Of a DNA stretch of 64,000 nucleotides, positions 14,301 through 26,300 are shown one piece after another. The DNA lies in the NCBI GenBank assembly GCA_023846275.1, contig CM043868.1, positions 18,695,755 to 18,759,754 of the forward strand, written 5' to 3'. The translations under genes and the position numbers were made by a program. The stretch comes from Vanilla planifolia (taxonomy: Eukaryota; Streptophyta; Magnoliopsida; Asparagales; Orchidaceae). Position 1 is the first letter of the stretch. Each line of letters begins with the position of its first letter. Below the pieces are notes generated by a model. That model made no database searches. It saw nothing but the letters and a program-made list of their open reading frames with translations, and was not told where the DNA came from.

Positions 14301-17300
14301 GGTATTATGTTATCAATTGAGATCTTTATTATCTTTTTCTTCCTTTGAAGGATATTGAAAGTACCAACTACTATTGCCCGGAGTGCAAATCGAAGTTTAA
14401 TTCTGAATCGGAAAATGCTAAGAAGAAGATCGTGCATGTCAGGTAATGGCTTTTTTTCATTATTTTCCTCAATAACGATTTTAGGTTGATTCTGATAAAA
14501 TTTCTTGTTTCTTAATGAAATTAATCTTTCCTCTCAAACAGAGATGTTAACGGTTGTAGACCAGAAACAGAACTCAATAAGATAGCTGTAGTGTGTTCTG
14601 GCGTGGAAGGAACATACTTCCCAGAACAGCACATGTAAGGACTGACTCTCCATTGTTATAAAATAAAGAACTCAAGATGTATTCTTCATACCATGTCATA
14701 GCAGACCATTTAACTTTGACATCAAAACTCTAGAGTTTCTTCTGCATTTTTCTGAAAATAGATATAAAGTAAAATCTATGTGGCTGTGTTCAGAGCTGTG
14801 AATTTCAAAGCTCTCTATACTCATCTATATGAAATGATGGAATTTGTTGCAAAATGTATATTTTATTTCTATATTTGGATTAATGAAACTTGATCAAATG
14901 ATAACTGAGAAAGCATATTTCTTTGCAGTCAAGCTTTTAGTCAACTTTTAAAGCATGCTTGTTGGATCAGGATTTGAGATATTGCTAGGTTGGTCTATGC
15001 ATTTCTATTTCTCCCATGTTATGCAAATGTGTTGTGTTAAGTGACTGTCAGAAAACTAGAGATGCATGCTTTATCCCTGACTGCAGTTAATAGTGTTTGA
15101 GATTGGATATATCTAATCCTACACTAACTTACTAGCACAAATCTAAGGTCCTATATGTGACTTGTTAGGTATAGTGTCTGTTAAATAGGTTTTGACATGA
15201 ATTAATTAAATGTGGAGAAACTTGTTAGGAACTAACTTGCTTAAGAGGGTTGGGCAATAAGACTTTCATACCGTTAAAAAGACATACTTTTAGTCACACT
15301 ATCCCATGTACGAACTGGCTGATTTATTTTATGGTTTTCTTGGGGTCAAGTCATTAGCCTTTTATTTTCTTTCAAGTTTTTTATAGGTTTGCATTTGGCT
15401 GGGGTGAAGTGGATGTTCTTTCATCACTTTATTTGCCCTACATACCATGTTTCAGTTTTGTAGTATGATTACTGAAACAGAAACGTGTTTTTTGTGCTTT
15501 CCCAATGTTGGTCATATAAAGAAAGTTTGATTTCTTGTGGCTGTCATTGGTTCAGTTTACAGGACTTGTTAGCAGCTCTGATTTGGAATAATGTTCTAGA
15601 ATTATTGGCTTGCTATTATTAGTGTAAATAGCTTGTTGTTTCTTTATAGCTGGATTCTCGCTGATTAAAAAGGATGATGATGGATGTGATGTAGAATACA
15701 ATTGAAGAAAGGGAGTATACCACATAAAAAGTTTGAAAACTGTCATATACTCATTTAGATGTAGTTTTATCTGAAAGGAAATATTGGTGGAGGTTTTCTA
15801 GTGTATTATTGGTTTTTCATTTTCCAGCTGTTCATCAATTATAAAATGTTCGTTGAGCATGTGACATATCCTTGATAGGGTACAATGTCACTGTGGCTCT
15901 TGCAAATCGCATAAGCTAACTCTTAGTGAATGGGAGCGTCATACTGGTTGTAGAGGCAAAAACTGGAAGAGTAGTGTGAAGGTCAAAAGTACGATGCTTT
16001 CCCTTGGGAAATGGGTTTGTACTTCAAAAACAGCTAAATTTTCATATCCATTACATAGCAAAATGGTGTGATCGTTAGATTTCTTGATGTTTGATTGTTG
16101 CTCTGCAGTTGGATCAGTACAATGCCCTCTATGCGAACCATACAAAGCGTCCATCACCTAAAGTGAGAAAACAGAAATTACTCTCTTTCTTACAAGGTCT
16201 ATATATTTCTGAGGTTTTGATCATTTGTTTACTTAAGTGTGGATGCTTCATTTCTAAAAACGTTGTCCCATCAGCAGAAGAATATGAACCAGTGTATGCG
16301 AAATGGACTACAGAGCGTTGTGCAATCTGTAGATGGGTTGAAGACTGGGACTACAACAAAATTATTATATGTAACAGGTGCTTTTTGTGTTATTTTACAC
16401 ATATAAGATGCTCAAATCTAGTTGATTTATTCTGTTGATAGATGCGTAGATAATCTTCTTTGCTTCTGCAAAGTTTTTATCAAGTTGATTTTTGCTTTGA
16501 AGGCACCATTAGTTAATTGTTTATTGGTGTAATTTCCAGGTGTCAAATAGCTGTTCACCAAGAATGCTACGGAGCTAGAAGCATCCGGGATTTCACGTCA
16601 TGGGTTTGCCGGGCATGTGAAACACCTCAGCATAAGCGTGAGTGCTGCCTTTGCCCTGTAAAAGGTAACTTTAGTATTTGTAGATTGCGAAGTTAAGTCC
16701 TTTTGGTTAGTTATTTTTATGCTGTAGGACGGATGGTTTAAGTTTAACCCTTGTAATGTGATGAACACATTTGTGTTGGTATAATAATCAAGTCTTATAT
16801 CCAGAATGTAGGACAGATAAAGTCTTGATGCTTAACCTGCTTTGACCTTAATAATTGAAAAATTAATTTATATTCTGCTGCTAACAAAATAATTTTATAA
16901 TTTTTGGTTTCTTAGTATGGAACATTGAGTTGACTTTGTAAATCTTTTTGCTAGGTGGAGCTCTGAAACCTACAGAGGTTGAGGAGCTCTGGGTTCATGT
17001 CACTTGTGCCTGGTTTCAACCAGAAGTGTCTTTTTCAAGTGATGAAAAGATGGAACCTGCCGTTGGTATATTAAATGTTCCATTGCAAGCTTTGGCAAAG
17101 GTCCATATACGTTACTATTCGAATCTTTTACATTTATGCTTTATTTTTGCATACACTGCCCACTCTGAATTCACATTGCAAATAATTTACTATTTTTTTT
17201 AATTTCTCTTCAGACGTGTTCAATATGTAAGCAGATGCACGGTTCTTGTACACAATGCTACAAATGTTCAACTTATTATCATTCTATGTGTGCTTCAAGA

Positions 17301-20300
17301 GCTGGATATCGTATGGAGGTATGCCTGTAAACATGAAAGGCTTACTCCGTCAATTAGTATAAAGAATAGCTGATAATGCTTCTTATTAAACTGATATGTC
17401 ATTGAGATTTCTTAATCTAAGTAAAATAGTGCTATTATAATCATATTAATTCTGCTCAACTTTACACATTATATGATTTTTACTTAAGCTTGATTTCCTT
17501 GTTCTGATGGTCTGAAATGGGTTTTCACCATGCATAGCCTTCACCTTCTATTCCCTTCAAGGTGCAAAATTAAGACAAAACTCATCTAGGTAATCTTCTC
17601 TCCTATATCTTCCTAATTAAAATATATTTTTTTAATTCTTTCTGTTCAAACTTTGAAGGTGAAGGTCTCTCCTATATCTTCCCATTCTTTTTCCTAAGTC
17701 ATACTAAAATTGTAAAACGAGGCTTATTAGGACTTTGAATAACCAATCTAATCTGTTGCATCCTCCTCCAGCCAACAAGCCATAAGGTGCTTCTATGCTA
17801 GTTGGCCATCCTCAGTGATGATCCCTAAAGAAATCAGACATTATAGCTTATGGTGTTTTGATCATGATCATATAGGTTTGATCAATGATTCAATTGTGCT
17901 AGCAAGATCATCTTGGATTGGAATCCTTCTTAGTGGTCTAATTTGGCAAGCATAACCATATGATTATCATTTGGAGATTGATTAGTTTGGCTAAATTTAT
18001 CTTGATTTTTTGGTGTGAATATATGTGTTAGGAGATGCAACTATTGCAAAATTTACTAGGGTGTTATGTATTCCTCGAGAGACTTGAAGAGATAAATTTG
18101 TCAACCTTGATTATGCTTGACTTATCTAGTTGTCACACAAATTGGTGGAATGCACAACATTTTATTGAAAAAATGATGAAATATAGCACATACAAAATCA
18201 TGATGAACAAGGGAAATGCAAATCTACTTAGAAACCCAAACTTAACAAAAACTTATGGTCACACTTTGGAAGACCAAACTTCATCGTGACTTGTTTGATA
18301 TGTTCTTCATTATTTGGATCCTTTTTAAGTGCTGTATAATTTATTGAATCCATACTCACCACCATTGATTTTGTCACTTGATTTTACAAGTTATTTTCTT
18401 CATCTCTATATTCCAAGGCTAGGAAGTGTCAAAGACATGATTGGTTTTCAAGAAGAAAATTCAATTCTTCATAATGGAGTTAATAATAAAAGTAACATAA
18501 TATCTTGATCCTCCAAGTAAATGTATTGTGGCATGCTCTACACATCTATACACAAAAGGTCTAGCTTGCCTAACCATAGCCCTTAACTCATCATAAAGAT
18601 ACTACTTTATTGTTGCTCCCCAAGTCTTTACATGCACCTACTTGCATAGACTTCATATTTGGTGAGTAGACATTTCTTGTCAAAATTTTGATGATTTGTT
18701 CATTTATGTGACCAAGTTAGTTATACCACAAATGAAAATTTTAACAAAACTTGATGAAGTTAAAGCTATCATTTCTTAATGGTTGTTTCTTATGTACAAA
18801 GTTGCATTTCTTTTTGTGTTATAGGCAACCACCAATGTACATTTCACAAATTTTCTTTTTTTTTTTTCTCCAAATTTGATATGATACCTAATGTTGTCGA
18901 ATTGACCAATTGAGATAAGGTTTATTCTCAAACCGAAGTCATATAAGACAATGTTTATAGTGATCTCCATCCCATTGATGGTGTAATATGCATGTTTTCT
19001 TTTCTTGTTATCTACAAAGGTTCATCATTGATGAAATATATCTTGTTTTGTTTTTTGTTTTATAAAACTCTATAACAATGATCTATGACAATTTGATTAT
19101 CAAAACTATACACCAATGCATTTTCTATGCTCTTAGTCATGGCATTTGTCGACAAATGATTATCCCTGGTTTGACCAACACACTGGAGTTTTACAATTCT
19201 TCTTTAGATGTTCCTTGTTATCATGATTCCAAACTTATTAGCTCTTCTTGTTATAAGGCTCTATGATCTTTGATTTTGAGTTGTTTGTATTCCTTTACCC
19301 TTCATACTTAATAGAATCAAATAGTTATTTTGATTCTTTACTCTTTATATTTTTTTTTCTCGTAGTAGGTCCCATTTACTCCAAGTAGGTCTCATACTCC
19401 TACAAGTTTAATATGCGGACCAATATCATTACTCATTGTAATATAGTTGCATTTTAACTCTCAAGAATTTCAAGGACTTCATTGTACCTCAAGATAAACC
19501 TAAATTGAACTCAATTGTGATGTTATCATATTAAACTTATTAATGCGGTCTATGATGGCTCTCATCATCATCTTTAAGTTGAATAATCACTACACCTAAT
19601 GGACCTTGTTTGATATTGTTGGTGTATTATACATGTCACATAAAGCTTTCATCAAATTTTTGATTGTTGTTTCCATGATAAAGTTGAAAACTATATTTTT
19701 GGCAAAGATTATATTTGTTTAACCCTTGTTTTATGTGTGATTATTTGATGACAACAAAATTATTTTCTTATTATACTAATGTTTTCTTTAAGTGTTTCAT
19801 ATCATGCATTTCAAGTTTAAATAAGTGAATAATTTGGAGAGCTAAAAAGGTTAATTAGTGGTATTTGATAAGAACGTAATTTGTATCAAACATGAAATTT
19901 GAGCAACATTGGAGAAGATTTTGTAAAGTCTTTTTATTTGTTTTTAGTATGTTAAGATTTATGATAATATTCTTGATGACATTAGGATGAATGATAAAGA
20001 TTTGAGTCTAATAAAAGTTTTTAAACATATTTTTCATGCAATTCATTATACTTAGGTTAATTTTAAGTATGTATTCACGTGTGTTTCTTTACTTATAGAT
20101 GTCTTATTAAATGTTAAAAATAATAGTTTATATCCACAAAATATGTTCAAAACAATTAGAATACATAATTTAAAAAATGTCCAAAAATGAATATAATTTA
20201 TGATATGTTGTACATAACGTGCAGTATATTTAGTTTGACTAAGGAAATATGTAAGTTGAGAAAATGATGTTTTAAACGAAAAATTGATAAACAAAGTTTA

Positions 20301-23300
20301 ATGTATGTTACATTATATTAACACATAGTATGTTAAGTTTAATTGACTTAATGCATACGAGGAATAGATGATGTATTGATTGTTTAACTTAGAACCCAAG
20401 GATTATAGATGTTAATATTTAATGTACAATATATTTAGTTTATTTGAGTTTAAGTACTATAAGGAAGAGTTGAATCTAATAATTAAGTATGATATGTTAA
20501 TATTTAATGTACGATATACATAATACAAATTAGAGGTTAATGTACAGTATGGTTCTTGTAATGTATGATACATTTAGTTCATTTTCTATAACAATTAGTT
20601 CAATCATAATCTAAAATGCTCTAATATAGCTTTTAGAGAGCCGTTGAAGGTGCTTGAAGATATTGAAAGCTACCTTAAAAAGTTACAAAATGATCCAAAC
20701 ATGGTGTAATAACTAATGAATATTTGCACATCATTTAGAAGCAATATCCCTTGAAGATCATTGTAGGATCTTGGAGATTTAGTTAAAAAACAAAGTTGTA
20801 GCAATAGAAGATAGTCTCATCTTTTTCAGTCTCTTTCAAACTAATAGTGTATTGAGTTAAGCTGAATATCTCTTTTATTTTGTTTTAACATTGATTTGTG
20901 TCTCTTGATCTTGTTATTGGGTTATAGGATTTTGTATTTGAACTTTATTATGTGGTTTTTCTCCCATTATTGGGAATTTAACTTTGGTTTTTTCATTGGT
21001 CTTTTAATCACCTTTGCAAGGTCCTTTGATCTGGATTGTAACATTTTTTTGACTTGCTGTATAGTATGTTTTGGCTTAGTAATTATAGGGTTCTTCAGTT
21101 TGATGTTGTAAGGTTTTTTGGTTTGTTGTTTGTAGATTCTTTGGTTGTTGTGTGGATTTTACTTACCCTCATTTGTGAAAAATATTTTTAGTGTTTTCTG
21201 AATTTTTTGGTTAGGGGAGGAGATAGATTTGGTTTTGGATCGAGGTACCTAAAAATCTTCTATATTATTTACTTTATTGCATTTTTTATACAAAATTTTA
21301 AAGTTAATAAGGGTTCTTTCATTGAGATTTAATTATAATTGAAGATCTCAAAAAATTTTATTGTTTTGCTTTGAATATTTGAGGTTGTTTTTTACAATTC
21401 ACTTCTTTTATTATGTGCATATGTAGTTCTTTTTTTTAACAATATGTACTATTGTTTCATGGACTTAGGTTTTTGTTCGAACATTGGGTGGTACTTCTTT
21501 TGATAGGACAAAACTTTCATGTTTATCTTTCAAGAGCCAAAAGTTTTGCCTTATATTTGTTTTTCTTGATTTTGTCATCTTCTTTCTCATTCTTTAAAGA
21601 ACAAGTTAACTTCAAGCTTGTATAAAGGAAAAACTCTTAACACTAAAAACATGGCTTTGATACTAGTTATTGGGAGACGCGAACATCCAAAATTGCACTT
21701 TGGTTGCAAACTAACTCATCAAGCTAATTGCAAAGATAAATTTTTCTTACTCAACTATCTATGAATAAATAACTTGTCACCCAAAACATAAGAATGCACA
21801 ATATGCGATTGAAGAGAATTATGAAATAGGGAACCTACACAAAGAAAACTAAAGATGACCTCAAGATAAACAAGGGGTACAAAGATTTACATAAAAATTC
21901 TAATCTTTGCAAAAAATTATGTTTGTATTATGGAGATTTTTCAATGAATTTTAAAAGAGATTATAAAAGTTTTTCTCAAATGTTCACTTATACAATTGTG
22001 GATAACATTTCTCATGTGATAATATGTAGTAGTTTCGAAGAGAGGAAAGTTGAAGATGCTTAGGGTTAAAAGTTAAGTTTGTAACCCTACACCTTACAGC
22101 CACTCTTTTATACATGCTATGTTATGTGCTTCCTTCCATAAGTATGAATGTGCCACGTGCACTCTACAAGAGATTTGTAAAGATATGCTCAAGCAACTTG
22201 TGATGCTTCGTGACATATGCTCAAGCAACTTGTGATACTTTGTGACATCTCAAGCAACTAGTCTTCTTATTCATTTGTATGGGCATTGATACATGGCTAG
22301 ATTTATCCCAAAAAGATTCACTAATCATGGTTTTCCTTTTTGGTGATTTTACTATTGTTAAATCTTGGCCGATATGGTGGCTAGATCAACTCCATTTTCC
22401 ATTCTCAATCCATTTTCATGTTTGAAGAATGCTGATATGTAACTGTTTGCTACTAGAGTTAACTCTATTTCTTAAAAAAGTTACTTTTCAAACTCCATTT
22501 CAATTAAATATATTTTTTAATTAAAACTTTATTTACTTTTACATAAAACTTTTTTAAAAAACTCATTTTTAAAACCTTGTTTTTAAACTCTAGAGTCATG
22601 CACAAACAAAACTATAGCTGCTCTTCACCTTGAACTCTTACGTTTGTATTTGGGCTTTAGTACGCATGATCTATGTAGATTTTGATCAAGATCCTGGACC
22701 CTCTGATGCCTTCTAGTAGTTCTTAATTATCTTTCCTTAATAATCTAAGATGTCCATAATATGTTTATTTTGCATATTCTAGCATAAAATATCTCCTAAA
22801 AACTATACTTTTAACATTGATTGTAATGAAGTTTATTTTACGTTTTCATTTGAGTGTACTGTATTTTAATGCATCATCATCTTCTCTTTGCAGTTGCACT
22901 GTCTAGAGAAAAATGGGAAACAAGTAACAAAAATGATCTCATACTGTGCCCAACACCGGTAAGCATCATATCTCTGTTTTTTTTTCCTTAATGCTTCTGA
23001 CAATTTTACATGAAATCTTTTGGCATGTTCTATTGCTCTTTGCCAGCTTTCATTATTGTCCTTCTTTTTGGTTCGTAGTATATATTTTTGTTCATAGACT
23101 GCACTCTATGTAAGTGCCTTATGTTTGCCAGTTTTCTAAATTTTTTTTTCTATCAACTTTTGTTCAGCTGCTACATAAATATTATTTATTACCAGGATTC
23201 GGTGTGTCTAAATTAGAAAATCTGTGTATGGCTAATTGAATTTATTTTCCATACAGGCCTCCAAATCCAGATAATGTTTTGATCATACAGACTCCTCTTG

Positions 23301-26300
23301 GAATTTTCTCTGCTAGAAGCTTGCTACAGAAGAAGGAGAAGCAAAATGGATCCAGACTGATTCGGAAAGATGCCAATGAGAAGGTATCCTTGTCTACACT
23401 TGTTCCTGAGAGTTCTTCTGCTGCAAGGTGTCGGATCTATGAGAGGGTGGATTATAAGGTACACTTCAAACTGAGATCTTGGGTTAATCATGTGAATTCA
23501 ATTTTCTAGGATGAATACTTCTGTTATTCCATATAAATAATTACATGTGTTTCAATAATTATTTTGTTTGTCTTCTAAAATCAAATGTCAATAAATTTTA
23601 AAGAAAATAATACAATAATTATTATATAGATTTTTATATTGGAAACATTGTTTTTGTAAAAATACTAAATTGGTTGACTAATGTTTTGCAGAATATTTTT
23701 ATAGAAAAATTTTGAAAATTTTATAGGGGCCTAATTTTAATAATAAAAATTGATTTCTAATTTAATTTCTAAAATCGTAAATGCCTAATTGTGGAACCTG
23801 ACTAGGCGGTGACTTCAAGTGGTGGAAACTGCCAAAGAGGAGAAGATACTACCTTGTAGAGCAGAGGAAGAGTTGGGTAAGTAGAAGGATGCTTCCGTTG
23901 GTGGAATTGGAAAAATCAGGAGAGAGGAAGAATAGGCTGAGAGTTAGAAAAGAAGGAATGGGAGCTGTTGGGGGAATTTTTGGGAATTGAGGAAAATATG
24001 TCTTCTAATTGCAGCCAAGTCATTTCAAGGAAAATGGAAGAAGTTTGAGAGGAAAATTTAGAAAATGTGGAAGTTAGAAGGTGGTTGAGCAGGTAAGGGA
24101 ATTTTAGGAATTTCCTTGTACAGCCAATTCAAGAGGAATAGACAAATTCGAGTTCGGGAAAAAGAAATAGTGATGTTTTGCAATCAAATTGATTAAAATC
24201 ATGACCACTAGAAATCATAAAACAAGATTGGCTTTTATAACTTGGGTGTATTTGAATGTTATGATGCTGTGATGAAGTTTAAAAACCTTAACTTAGCAAA
24301 GAATCTTGTTTTTAATGGAGGCGATGCAATGATTAAAATCTTAAACTGATTTAGGCAATGTTGTTTATGAGGTGCATATGATTTTAGTGAGCCTTTACTG
24401 TTTAAAGCCTTAGAATTTAAAAGAGTTAGAATGTGGATGAGTGATGTTAGGTGCACATGTTTCATATGCTCTTCATGTTTATTGGTTGCTTTGCATGCTT
24501 CGCTTGCTTTACATGTTTTAAATGGTTATTGGTTGCTATGTGACAAAAATTCAAATGTTTTGATTTACTATTTTATCCCCACGATGCTTTAAAAAGATTT
24601 ATTTTATTTTGTTAATATATTGCAATGGGCAAAAGTGCAAAAAGTTTGAGAATGAAAGAAAAAAAACTTGGTACTTCAATTTTGAATTAATTGAGCACAA
24701 GGAGATTGAAGAGATATGGAAAAGTATAAAAGCAATGGTTTGAGTTAAAAATAAGACATTGATTTGGAAAAAAATCATAGTTGTCAATTAGGCATATCTC
24801 ATTCTAGAGCACAATTCAAAGGTGGTGCTTAAGGAACCATCAGTAGGGCATATCTTGTTTTGGGACACGGTTTAGAGGTCGAGCCCAAGAGTTTCATGTT
24901 AATTTTCAACCTTTGTTTTATAACCAAACCCAAATGGATATTTAAAAAAGGAATAAAAATGTTAAAAAAAAAAGAATTGATTGAGTGAGAGTATTTCATT
25001 ATTATACATACGTACATGACCAGTTTGTTATCTTGCATATGTCATGCACATTTACATGATTTTATTGTCATTTTTCTATTTAGTGTTTGGTTGACTCAAT
25101 CTATTTTATAGTTTTAACATTTTTAGATAATAAAAAGGTACATCACGAAACTCGAGAAGATGATTATTTTTATTTATATGATTATGGATATGTCTTTTAT
25201 TTCTGTTTCGATAATTTATTGTATGGACATTAGCTATACTTTTATGTGTTTTTACGTGACATTAGTTGGAAAGGCGGGTGGTTACAACACTTTGGCTTCA
25301 CGCTCACCTTGCATTATAGCTATAACGACTTTTTTCCCTGAAAGAGAAAATGTTATCTCTTCCATCAGAAGCATATTTGCAGTTATAGCTTTTTCATGGT
25401 TGAACTAACTGAAGTTGTATTATTTTTTGAAACTTGTATTAAAGATGTATTATGTTTATCTGAAGTTTCTCATTTTTATGGTATTTTCTTTAGGGGAAGC
25501 AAAAGGACCCCATTGTTCATCGCCTAATGGGTTCTCGACATCACCCTTTGGGCCAAATTTTATGTTTGAATGTACCTAAGGTCATTCTTCAGCTGTTATG
25601 TTCAGGATTCGATGAGTACTGTTATTTTTAGTTGTTTCTATGATGAGTATGAATGAAAAATTTACATAGAACTTTTTTTAAATGCCAAGCAGGAGGAGAA
25701 GAACCCCAAATCGTTTTGTTCATTCAAAGAAAGGCTTTTCTACCTACAGGCATGCTCATCCTGTCCACTTTATGCTTGTAGAATTTTACTTGGTTGAAAT
25801 TGAAACTTGTTTCGTCTGCTACAGGCAACAGAAAATACTAGGGTCTGCTTTGGGAGGTCAGGAATACATGGTTGGGGACTTTTTGCTCGAAGGAAAATTC
25901 TAGAAGGAGAGATGGTATTTTCCAATCTTAACATTATTTCTTAACATTGTTTTATCTAGATCCAGAAATTATGTGAAGTTTTGAAATTAGAATGTTATCT
26001 TTTCTAGTATAAAAGTGTTACATTGTGAACTAATGGCCTCTCATTTTTAGGTTCTTGAGTATCGCGGTGAGCAAGTCCGAGGTAGTGTTGCAGATCTAAG
26101 AGAGGCTCAATACCGGTTAGAAGGGAAAGATTGCTATGTGAGAATCTCTTAGGCATTGTGTATCTTTTTTTCCTATCAACTCTGTTGTCTTGTAAATTGG
26201 TTCACATCAGCTATATGACAAGGCTTTGTCTGTGCACTAATCTGCAAATCATTGTCTCAGTGGGTGTGCATGGATGTTGTTTGAATTTTCTTGTTTCTTT

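Larger units (their letters stand above)
18280..22480 (-). mobile_element. Decayed Ty1-copia retrotransposon inside intron 14
   Basis: On the minus strand, in order: an LTR-like region (about 22480-21669) with TATAAAAG at 22112-22105; a primer-site remnant, complement of 'ggctttgatacta' (21665-21653); a gag core (about 19705-19360) reading [20 protein letters not shown], then LFNLKM and [13 protein letters not shown]; a GAG-pre-integrase part (18970-18776) with LRINLISIG and YHIKFGE and [14 protein letters not shown]; and an integrase part (about 18770-18300) with [21 protein letters not shown] and NGGEYGF. Stops and frameshifts show it is inactive. RT, RNase H and the far LTR were not found, so the 3' part looks deleted. 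The upper LTR edge is uncertain. It is antisense to the host gene. Confidence 0.78.
17319..22893 (+). other. Large intron 14 (5.6 kb) of the ATX-like gene
   Basis: The donor is 'gtatgc' after ...GYRME and the acceptor is 'tctctttgcag' before LHCLEKNG. The phase is 0 on both sides, and the junction falls within the extended PHD finger. Nearly all of the intron is taken up by an antisense Copia relic and AT-rich sequence that probably includes a second insertion. This explains why the intron is several times longer than any other in the gene. Confidence 0.85.

Noticed and set aside
23383-23388. Possible donor 'gtatcc' within exon 16
   Set aside because: Using it would drop a segment ([11 protein letters not shown]) that matches the expected ATX5 sequence, and reading through keeps the frame to the next donor.
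23279-23509. 76-residue frame starting MIIQTPLG
   Set aside because: Its first part is exon 16 of the ATX-like gene; the rest is intron.
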